Shown: positions 1 to 5,829 of the stretch, one piece after another | How the letters are laid out: each line of letters opens with the position of its first letter | How positions within the stretch are numbered: the stretch's first letter is position 1 | Assembly (NCBI GenBank): GCA_030641535.1 | Contig: DAOWHG010000102.1 | Location: forward strand, 1 to 6,738 | Direction: 5' to 3' | Length of the DNA: 6,738 nt | From: Mycoplasmatota bacterium | GTDB taxonomy: Bacteria; Bacillota_I; Bacilli_A; Izemoplasmatales; Izemoplasmataceae | Notes under the pieces: model-generated | Told to the model about the DNA's origin: nothing | What the model saw: only the letters and a program-made list of their open reading frames with translations | Database searches by the model: none | Translations under genes and position numbers: made by a program

Positions 1-1
1 A

Positions 2-592
2 ATTGGTGAAGGTTTTCCTAAAAGGACAGAAGTAATAATGAAAGGTCTACAAGAACCATTCGAAAAAAGAACTGTTGACCGTGACCGGGGAATGAGATAT
101 AGCGCTAACGCTTTACTTAATCTTGTATCTGATTTTGAATTTAGAAAATACTTTGAAAAAGATGATAAATGTAATCATAATATTGCTAAATCTTTAGAGA
201 GAAGAAAAGAAAATGTAGATTTTATTCCTGAAACTAAAGATGAAGAAGAGTTTGATAAAGCAATCGCAAAGATTTGTTGTGATGTTTCAATAAGCAGACA
301 TGTTGGACATGTTGAAGTAGTTCACACTCCTTTAGGAAACATGTATTATCAAACTGGAAAAGATCTATCAGATATTAAATATGTAATTGGGACTGGTGGA
401 GTATTAATTAATAATTCAGATGCTAAAAATATTTTAAGATCTGTTAATAGAAAATCAAATAAAAAATTAGAACTTAGACCAAATAATCCATCAATCTTAA
501 TTGATCGAAGTTATATTTTATCAGCAATGGGATTATTATCTCAAAAATATCCAAAAAGTGCTTTAAAACTAATGAAGCAGTACCTACTATAA
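2..592 (+). CDS. glmL: Methylaspartate (glutamate) mutase accessory protein GlmL/MutL, C-terminal part, 5' truncated
   Basis: The frame is open from base 2 to the TAA at 590-592, giving 196 visible residues; family members are about 460 residues, so the N-terminal half lies upstream. The ATG at 38 is internal, because the residues before it (IGEGFPKRTEVI) continue the family sequence. GlmL is an actin-fold ATPase of the MutL/hydantoinase-like group, thought to act as a cytoplasmic reactivase or chaperone for the adenosylcobalamin-dependent glutamate mutase. Visible family marks are GMRYSANALL (bases 92-121), SRHVGHVE near bases 293-316, the phosphate-binding-like loop IGTGG followed by VLINN (bases 386-415), and the C-terminal DRSYILSAMGLL, followed by a basic tail. 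Its stop overlaps the ribosome binding site of glmE, which supports co-translation. The usual clostridial order is glmS-glmL-glmE, so glmS is expected just upstream, outside the window. Identity rests on remembered family sequence plus context. Confidence 0.93.
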   Translation: MGEGFPKRTEVIMKGLQEPFEKRTVDRDRGMRYSANALLNLVSDFEFRKYFEKDDKCNHNIAKSLERRKENVDFIPETKDEEEFDKAIAKICCDVSISRHVGHVEVVHTPLGNMYYQTGKDLSDIKYVIGTGGVLINNSDAKNILRSVNRKSNKKLELRPNNPSILIDRSYILSAMGLLSQKYPKSALKLMKQYLL

Positions 593-606
593 GGAGATGC
601 AGTTAA

Positions 607-2064
607 ATGGTTAAAAATGAAAAAATGTCAATGAGAGACTTCTTAGAAATTAGAGAAGAAATTTTGCTCCATTGGCCAACAGGAGAACATCCTGCCTTGA
701 AATTAGAAGAAGCAGTAAAAAGACTTAAGAGCGTACCTCCTCATAAAAACTTTGCTTTGAAATTAAGAAAAGCAAAAGCAGAAGGGGTAACACTTATTCA
801 ACCACGAGCAGGTGTTGCACGTCTTAATGAACACATTGAATTATTACAATATTTAGAAAAAGAGGGGCAAGCCGATTTCTTGCCCTCTACTATAGATTCT
901 TATACTAGGCATAACCGCTATGAAAATGCTGAAGATGGAATTAAAGAGTCAGAAAAACAAGGACGTTCATTATTAAATGGATTCCCAGCAGTTAACCATG
1001 GAGTTGATGGTTGTACAAAAGTTTATGAAGCAGTAAATGTTCCTTTACAAGCAAGACATGGTACACCTGATGCAAGATTATTATCTGAAATAATTCATGC
1101 ATCAATGTGGACATCAAATGAAGGTGGAGGGATATCTTATAATATTCCTTATGCAAAAACTATTAGCTTAGAAGATACAATAAAATACTGGCAATACGTA
1201 GATCGACTTGTAGGATATTACCAAGAACAAGGTATTGAAATTAACCGTGAACCATATGGTCCACTAACTGGTACTTTAGTACCACCATCAATTTCAAATA
1301 CAGTCGCAATTATTGAAAGTATTTTAGCTGCAGAACAAGGTGTTAAGAATATTACAGTAGGATATGGACAAGGTGGTAATGTAATTCAAGATATCGCTGC
1401 ATTAAGAGCTTTAGAAGAACAAACAAATCATTATCTTAAATTATTTGGATATAATGATGTCTTTATTACTACAGTATTCCATCAATGGATGGGAGGATTT
1501 CCTAGTAATGAAAATGACGCTATGGGATTAATATCTTTTGCTAGTACAGTCGCAGCACTTGGAAATGCTACAAAGATGATTACAAAAACAACTCATGAAT
1601 CAATTGGTGTTCCGACTAAAGAAGCAAATGCTCAAGGACTTCGTGCATCTAAAATGGTTGTCAATCTTTTGAAAGGTCAAAAAATGCCTGATTCAAAAGA
1701 AATTGATGATGAAATTAATCAAATTAAAAAAGAAGTTGATTCTCTTATTCATGCTGTAGTTAAAGTAGGAAAAGGAGATATCGCTCAAGGAGCAGTAAAT
1801 GCATTTAGACAAGGATTATTAGATGTACCATTCGCACCTAGCGAATTAAATAAAGGAAAGGTACTACCAGCAAGAGATATCAAGGGAAGAATAAGAATAT
1901 TAGAACTTGGATCTTTAGCTTTTACTGATGAAATTAAAGAATTTCATCGTGCAAAACTAGAAGAACGAGCAAGAATACAAAATCGTGAGTTATCTATTCA
2001 AATGACAATTGATGACATTTATGCAATATCAGAAGGAGTTTTGGTAGGTACTACTGAAAACTAG
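607..2064 (+). CDS. glmE: Methylaspartate mutase (glutamate mutase), epsilon subunit
   Basis: Catalytic subunit of adenosylcobalamin-dependent glutamate mutase (EC 5.4.99.1), which rearranges L-glutamate to (2S,3S)-3-methylaspartate as the first step of the methylaspartate fermentation pathway. It works in the cytoplasm with the small B12-binding subunit GlmS, which is not in this window. The 485 residues match the usual length (about 483). Known substrate-binding residues of the Clostridium cochlearium enzyme are all found shifted by one: the arginine claw R67 (QPRAGV), R101 (YTRHNRY) and R150 (QARHGT), E172 with Y178 and Y182 (NEGGGISYNIPY), and the adenosyl-side residues K323, K327 and E331 (TKMITKTTHES). 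The chosen ATG has AAGGAG at 591-596, ten bases upstream, overlapping the glmL stop; the constant one-residue offset also supports this start over the later ATGs. It ends in TAG, 11 bases before mal. A GC-rich hairpin lies in its coding sequence at 861-888. Confidence 0.97.
   Translation: MVKNEKMSMRDFLEIREEILLHWPTGEHPALKLEEAVKRLKSVPPHKNFALKLRKAKAEGVTLIQPRAGVARLNEHIELLQYLEKEGQADFLPSTIDSYTRHNRYENAEDGIKESEKQGRSLLNGFPAVNHGVDGCTKVYEAVNVPLQARHGTPDARLLSEIIHASMWTSNEGGGISYNIPYAKTISLEDTIKYWQYVDRLVGYYQEQGIEINREPYGPLTGTLVPPSISNTVAIIESILAAEQGVKNITVGYGQGGNVIQDIAALRALEEQTNHYLKLFGYNDVFITTVFHQWMGGFPSNENDAMGLISFASTVAALGNATKMITKTTHESIGVPTKEANAQGLRASKMVVNLLKGQKMPDSKEIDDEINQIKKEVDSLIHAVVKVGKGDIAQGAVNAFRQGLLDVPFAPSELNKGKVLPARDIKGRIRILELGSLAFTDEIKEFHRAKLEERARIQNRELSIQMTIDDIYAISEGVLVGTTEN
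861..888 (+). other. GC-rich hairpin inside glmE
   Basis: The arms AGAGGGGCAAG (861-871) and CTTGCCCTCT (879-888) pair over ten base pairs with one bulged G, around a seven-base loop (CCGATTT). It spans codons 85-94 (K-E-G-Q-A-D-F-L-P-S). The codons GAG GGG CAA GCC ... TTG CCC are GC-rich for this gene, and CCC here is the only CCC proline codon I find in glmE. There is no T-run after it, so it does not look like an intrinsic terminator. Whether it acts in the mRNA is unknown; the encoded peptide is itself a conserved part of GlmE. Confidence 0.6.
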
Positions 2065-2075
2065 AGGAGATTAAA

Positions 2076-3314
2076 ATGAAAATAAAAGATGTAATATGTT
2101 CTGCTTCATTAACTGGATTTTACTTTGATGATCAATTAGCTATTAAAGCTGGAGCAAAACAAGATGGATTAAGATATACTGGAAAACCTGTAACACCAAA
2201 ATTCTCTTATATTAGACAAAAGGGAGAAGCTGTTTCTATTATGATAATTTTAGAAGATGGGCAAGTTGCATTAGGTGACGCTGCAGCTGTTCAATATAGT
2301 GGAGCTGGAGGAAGAGATCCTTTGTTTTCAAGCGAAGAAGGAATTGCCAGTATTGAAAAATATGTTAAACCTCTTTTAGTTGGAAGAGAAATTTCAACTT
2401 TTAAAGAATTAGCTATTGAGATTGATTCTTTGAAAATTGATGGTAAGTTAATTCATACCGCTATTCGTTATGGAATATCACAAGCATTACTAGATGCTGC
2501 TGCTAAAGCGAATAAAATGACAATGGCTGAAGTAGTTAGAAAAGAATACAATATTGTAAATGATGGGTATCATCGTATTCCACTTTTTGCGCAATGCGGA
2601 GATGATCGCTATTCAAATGTAGATAAAATGATTATTAAAAGAGTGGAAGTAATGCCTCATGCTCTAATTAATAATATTGAACTTAAATTAGGGTATCGTG
2701 GAGAATTATTAAAAGAATATGTTGCTTGGCTAAGAGAAAGAGTGCTGTACTTAAGCTTTGACAAAACATATAAACCAACATTCCATATTGATGTATATGG
2801 TACTATTGGAGTTATTTTCAACAATAATGTTAAAGAGATTTATGATTATTTAAGAGAACTTGAAGAAATTGCTTCTCCATTCATTATAAGAATTGAAGGA
2901 CCAGTTGACGCAGGGAACCGTGAAGATACCATGATTGCTTTAAGAGATATAACAAAAATGCTTGATGACAACAATTCATTACTTGAAATTGTCGCAGATG
3001 AATGGTGTAATACACTAGAGGATGTTAAGTATTTTGCAGATAACAAAGCTGGTCATATGCTTCAAGTAAAGACTCCAGATTTAGGGGGAGTAAACAACAC
3101 TATTGAAGCTCTTCTTTACTGTAAAGAAAGAAACATTGGAGCATATAGTGGTGGGACTTGTAATGAAACAAATATAAGTGCTGAAGTAACAACAAATATT
3201 GCAATAGCATGTGAAGCTAAACAGTGTTTAGCAAAACCTGGTATGGGAACTGATGAAGGAATAATGATTGTTAATAATGTAATGAATAGAACATTGGCAT
3301 TAATTAATAGATAG
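2076..3314 (+). CDS. mal: Methylaspartate ammonia-lyase (3-methylaspartase)
   Basis: Converts (2S,3S)-3-methylaspartate to mesaconate and ammonia (EC 4.3.1.2), step two of the methylaspartate route. It is a cytoplasmic, Mg2+-dependent member of the enolase superfamily. The 412 residues compare with 413 for the Clostridium tetanomorphum enzyme. Key residues of that enzyme appear shifted by one: H195 (MPHALIN) and K332 (LQVKTPD) as the catalytic acid/base pair; metal ligands D239 (HIDVYG), E274 (RIEGP) and D308 (VADEW); and substrate contacts Q173, Q330, T361 and C362 (GGTCNETN). The N-terminal capping domain is roughly residues 1-160 and the barrel follows. The start has a strong AGAGGAGA site a few bases upstream, and the gene follows glmE by 11 bases, so the two are surely co-transcribed. 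No mesaconase gene follows it; citD begins after 10 bases. Antisense open frames over this gene are shadows. Confidence 0.97.
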   Translation: MKIKDVICSASLTGFYFDDQLAIKAGAKQDGLRYTGKPVTPKFSYIRQKGEAVSIMIILEDGQVALGDAAAVQYSGAGGRDPLFSSEEGIASIEKYVKPLLVGREISTFKELAIEIDSLKIDGKLIHTAIRYGISQALLDAAAKANKMTMAEVVRKEYNIVNDGYHRIPLFAQCGDDRYSNVDKMIIKRVEVMPHALINNIELKLGYRGELLKEYVAWLRERVLYLSFDKTYKPTFHIDVYGTIGVIFNNNVKEIYDYLRELEEIASPFIIRIEGPVDAGNREDTMIALRDITKMLDDNNSLLEIVADEWCNTLEDVKYFADNKAGHMLQVKTPDLGGVNNTIEALLYCKERNIGAYSGGTCNETNISAEVTTNIAIACEAKQCLAKPGMGTDEGIMIVNNVMNRTLALINR

Positions 3315-3324
3315 GATTGATTAT

Positions 3325-3582
3325 ATGAAAACAAGTGCAGGGTCCCTTGAATCAAGTGATTGTTTAATTACAGTCTCAGATTCAAGTGAGTTGAAAATAG
3401 TAATTGAAAGTGTCGTACTAGAACAATTTGGAGATCAAATAAGAGAAGTGATTATCCAAACTTTAAGTGATCATAATATTAATAAGATACATGTACAGTG
3501 TCTTGATAAAGGAGCACTTGATTATACAATTAAATCTAGATTAGAGACTGCATTAAAAAGAAGAGGTGAGAATCTTGAGTAG
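3325..3582 (+). CDS. citD: Citrate/citramalate lyase acyl carrier protein (gamma subunit)
   Basis: Small acyl carrier subunit of a citrate-lyase-type complex. It carries the 2'-(5''-phosphoribosyl)-3'-dephospho-CoA group, which holds the acetyl thioester during turnover. The N-terminal AGSLESSD matches AGTLESSD of Klebsiella CitD, placing the prosthetic-group serine at S10 (Klebsiella Ser14). The later IHVQCLDKGALDYTIKSR resembles the family's VVVDDKGALECVLRAR. It is 85 residues long, slightly shorter than the usual 95-98, with a short C-terminal tail. The ATG has only a modest site (AGGA at 3313-3316, overlapping the mal stop), eight bases upstream. The 3' end contains the ribosome binding site and start of citE, so the two genes overlap by eight bases. 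Next to mal, its enzyme is more likely citramalate lyase than citrate lyase. The genes that attach the prosthetic group (citX, citG) are not in the window. Confidence 0.94.
   Translation: MKTSAGSLESSDCLITVSDSSELKIVIESVVLEQFGDQIREVIIQTLSDHNINKIHVQCLDKGALDYTIKSRLETALKRRGENLE
3563..3570 (+). promoter_or_regulatory. Ribosome binding site that sets the TTG start of citE
   Basis: GAGGTGAG lies inside the last codons of citD and matches the 16S anti-Shine-Dalgarno well. It is followed by AATC and then TTG at 3575, which gives normal spacing. The in-frame GTG at 3566 lies inside this site itself and so is unlikely to be the start. The result is a citD-citE overlap of eight bases, typical of translational coupling of subunits made in equal amounts. 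Confidence 0.7.
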
Positions 3583-4387
3583 AAGTTATTTATTTATTCC
3601 AGGAAATACCCCATCAATGATTCAAAATCTTGATGTTTTTGAAAGTGATGCTATCATCATTGATTTTGAAGATTCTGTTAGTAGTTTTGATAAAGACTCA
3701 GCTAGAATCTTAATCAAAAACTTCTTGAAAAAGTATTCTTATAATGAAGTAGAAATCTATATACGTATTAATAGTGCTGATAGCATGTATTTTTTAGAAG
3801 ATGTTAAAGTTACTAAAGATTTAGACATCTTTGGATATGTTTTACCAAAAGCCAGTGTTGAGGCAATTAAGGAACTAAATAAGTTAACTGATAAAGCAAT
3901 TATTCCTATAATTGAATCTCCAATGGCATTACTCAAAGTTGAAGATATTGCAAAGGAAAAGAATGTTGTGGCTCTTTTACTAGGAGCGGAAGATTATACA
4001 AAAGAACTAGGGATTAAAAGAACTTTAGAAGCAGTTGAGATATTATATGCAAGAAGTATAATTGCAATTACTGCCAATGCATATAATTTAGACTCAATTG
4101 ATACTCCTTATACAAATAAAGAGGATGAAGAGGGATTACTAATTGACGCTAATAATGCTCTAAATTTAGGACTAACTTCTAAATCATCAATTCACCCTAA
4201 TCAAGTTGATATAATAAACCAAGTATTTGCGCCTTCAGAGTCGGAAATACTAGAAGCTAAAAGAATAGTTAAGAAAAGTGAAGAAACAGACAAAGGTGCT
4301 TTTAGTTTAGATGGAAAAATGATTGATTTACCCGTGATTGAAAAAGCGAAGAAAGTGTTAGAAAAGGCTAAAAAATATAATTTGTAG
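3575..4387 (+). CDS. citE: Citrate/citramalate lyase beta subunit (CitE)
   Basis: Lyase subunit: cleaves the (3S)-citryl- or citramalyl-thioester on CitD, releasing oxaloacetate or pyruvate and leaving acetyl-CitD. It belongs to the HpcH/HpaI aldolase TIM-barrel family and needs Mg2+. From the TTG start (270 residues) the marks are SYLFIPGNTPSM (4-15), IIDFEDSV (28-35), the substrate-binding arginine R64 in IRINS, VLPKAS (89-94), the metal ligand E114 in PIIESP, the metal ligand D140 in LLGAEDYTKELG, IDTPYTNKEDEEG (175-187), and SSIHPNQ (204-210). It is a little shorter than the roughly 290-300 residues of enterobacterial CitE. TTG was preferred to GTG at 3566 because the ribosome binding site covers the GTG and the protein then begins M-S-R-S-Y-L-F like its relatives. 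Adjacency to mal suggests citramalate as the substrate; sequence alone does not prove it. Confidence 0.93.
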   Translation: MSRSYLFIPGNTPSMIQNLDVFESDAIIIDFEDSVSSFDKDSARILIKNFLKKYSYNEVEIYIRINSADSMYFLEDVKVTKDLDIFGYVLPKASVEAIKELNKLTDKAIIPIIESPMALLKVEDIAKEKNVVALLLGAEDYTKELGIKRTLEAVEILYARSIIAITANAYNLDSIDTPYTNKEDEEGLLIDANNALNLGLTSKSSIHPNQVDIINQVFAPSESEILEAKRIVKKSEETDKGAFSLDGKMIDLPVIEKAKKVLEKAKKYNL

Positions 4388-4395
4388 GTGATTTT

Positions 4396-5817
4396 ATGGA
4401 AACAATAAAAAGACAAAATATAAAAGTCATCAAGAACATTGATGAACTTTTTACTCTGATTGATATTTCTCTTAATAGAAATATCAGTTTTCATCATCAT
4501 TTACGTAATGGAGATTACGTTTTAAACCATGTTTTAAGTAAATATAAGAAGGAAAATATTAAAGGAATTAATTTGTTTCCAAGTGCTATTTTCCCTAGTT
4601 ATAATATGATCTTAGAATTAATCAAGAATGACCAAATAAACGACATTACAACAAATTATATTAACGGTCCAACTGCTGAGTATATCACAAAACATGGGTT
4701 ACCTGGAAAATTGAAAATGCAGACACATGGCGGTAGAGCCCGTAGTATTATCGAAGGTAAGAATAAAATTGATATCGCATTCATCGCCGCACCTTACGTG
4801 AATAAGTTTGGTGACGCAGTAGGTTATCTTGGTAAGAATAAATGTGGTAGTTTAGGGTATTGTATACCTGATTCTATCTACGCTAAGATTAAAGTTTTAG
4901 TTACTGATAATCTAGTAGATAATCTTATTGAAAATCCTGAAATCAATGGAGAAAATATTGATTACATATTATTAATTGATGAAATTGGAGATACAATGGG
5001 AATAGTATCAGGAACTACTGAAATCACAAAAAATCCAATTGGAGTTAAAATAGCTAAAAACACATCTTTATTACTAAAAGAATTAGGACTTATTAAAGAT
5101 AACTTCTCTTTTCAAAGTGGAGCTGGAGGAGTTAGTCTAAGAGTTACTAAAGATCTTAAAGATATAATGATTAAAGAAAACATAAAAGCCAGTTTCTTTA
5201 GTGGTGGAATAACAGGGTATCACGTTGAGATGCTTGAAGAAGGATTAGTTGAGAAATTATACGATGTTCAATGCTTTGATTTAGAAGCTATTGAGTCCCT
5301 TAGTAGAAACGAATTTCATATTCCAATAAGCGCTTCGGAATATGCGAATCCTGCAAATGAAAATCAAGTAATAAAAGACTTGGATATTGTTATTTTAGGA
5401 GCTACTGAAATTGATTATGATTTTAACGTGAATGTTACAACTGATTCTCATCAAACTTTAATTGGTGGGAGTGGTGGGCATAGTGACACAGCAACAGAGG
5501 CAAAAGTATCTGTAATTGTATCTCCTTTGATGAGGGGTAGAATACCTGTTATTAAAGAAAGAGTTACTACAATAACTACATTAGGTAAAAATATTGATTG
5601 TCTTGTAACTGAAAGAGGGATTGCCATTAACCCTTTAAGAAAAGACTTAATTAAAAAATTAAAAGACACTAAATTAAAGGTTTATTCAATAAATGAATTA
5701 GCAAATATTGCTTATAATTTTACTAATATACCAAAAGATATAATAAAACATGATAAAATAATAGGTGAAGTAGAAGATCGAACATATAAAATTATTGATA
5801 ATATCTATCAAAAATAA
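4396..5817 (+). CDS. citF: Citrate/citramalate lyase alpha subunit (acyl-ACP transferase, CitF)
   Basis: Transferase subunit: exchanges acetyl on CitD for citrate or citramalate (EC 2.8.3.10/2.8.3.11 type), feeding the acyl thioester to CitE. It has a CoA-transferase fold. Family motifs in order are SFHHHLRNGD (31-40), THGGRARS (110-117), CGSLGY (150-155), FQSGAGG (239-245), SGGITGYH (269-276), DVQCFD (290-295), EIDYDFNVNV (338-347), GGSGGHSDTA (357-366) and RGRIP (380-384), so it looks complete and functional. At 473 residues it is shorter than E. coli CitF (510), mainly because about 40 N-terminal residues before SFHH are missing. The C-terminal tail (DRTYKIIDNIY) also differs from the enterobacterial GSVIDVV form. 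The start ATG is eight bases after the citE stop, and the site TAGGTGA overlaps that stop. Two inverted repeats lie in the first 125 bases of the gene. Citramalate is the likelier substrate given the neighbours. Confidence 0.94.
   Translation: METIKRQNIKVIKNIDELFTLIDISLNRNISFHHHLRNGDYVLNHVLSKYKKENIKGINLFPSAIFPSYNMILELIKNDQINDITTNYINGPTAEYITKHGLPGKLKMQTHGGRARSIIEGKNKIDIAFIAAPYVNKFGDAVGYLGKNKCGSLGYCIPDSIYAKIKVLVTDNLVDNLIENPEINGENIDYILLIDEIGDTMGIVSGTTEITKNPIGVKIAKNTSLLLKELGLIKDNFSFQSGAGGVSLRVTKDLKDIMIKENIKASFFSGGITGYHVEMLEEGLVEKLYDVQCFDLEAIESLSRNEFHIPISASEYANPANENQVIKDLDIVILGATEIDYDFNVNVTTDSHQTLIGGSGGHSDTATEAKVSVIVSPLMRGRIPVIKERVTTITTLGKNIDCLVTERGIAINPLRKDLIKKLKDTKLKVYSINELANIAYNFTNIPKDIIKHDKIIGEVEDRTYKIIDNIYQK
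4461..4486 (+). repeat. Perfect inverted repeat (hairpin) near the 5' end of citF
   Basis: TGATATTTCT (4461-4470) and AGAAATATCA (4477-4486) are perfect reverse complements around a six-base loop, CTTAAT. In RNA the stem could grow by three more pairs, two of them G-U. It covers codons 22-31 of citF and is followed by GTTTT. The stem is AT-rich and therefore weak as a terminator. In an AT-rich gene a ten-base stem can arise by chance. Confidence 0.5.
4503..4520 (+). repeat. Second short inverted repeat in citF
   Basis: ACGTAAT (4503-4509) and ATTACGT (4514-4520) are perfect reverse complements around a four-base loop GGAG, and the run TTTT covers 4520-4523. It follows the 4461-4486 hairpin by 16 bases and covers the codons after SFHHH. 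Function is unknown; it may be chance. Confidence 0.45.
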
Positions 5818-5829
5818 GAGGTGAGGTAT

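Noticed and set aside
861..888. glmE hairpin as an intrinsic terminator
   Set aside because: No T-run follows the stem and it lies early inside an intact gene.
2846..3355. Antisense open frames (2846-3046 and 3116-3355) over mal
   Set aside because: They lie opposite a well conserved gene, have low-complexity translations rich in Ser, Ile and Leu, and show no family marks; they are shadows.
4201..4500. Antisense open frame of 99 residues across the citE-citF junction
   Set aside because: It sits opposite two conserved genes and its translation is the hydrophobic Phe/Ile/Leu-rich kind expected from the reverse of AT-rich coding sequence.
4902..4926. Short direct repeat GATAATCT ... GATAATCT in citF
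   Set aside because: Explained by the similar peptides TDNL and VDNL in the protein; only eight bases, with no further copies seen.
5451..5669. Antisense open frame over citF
   Set aside because: Shadow of the conserved C-terminal part of CitF; no independent support.
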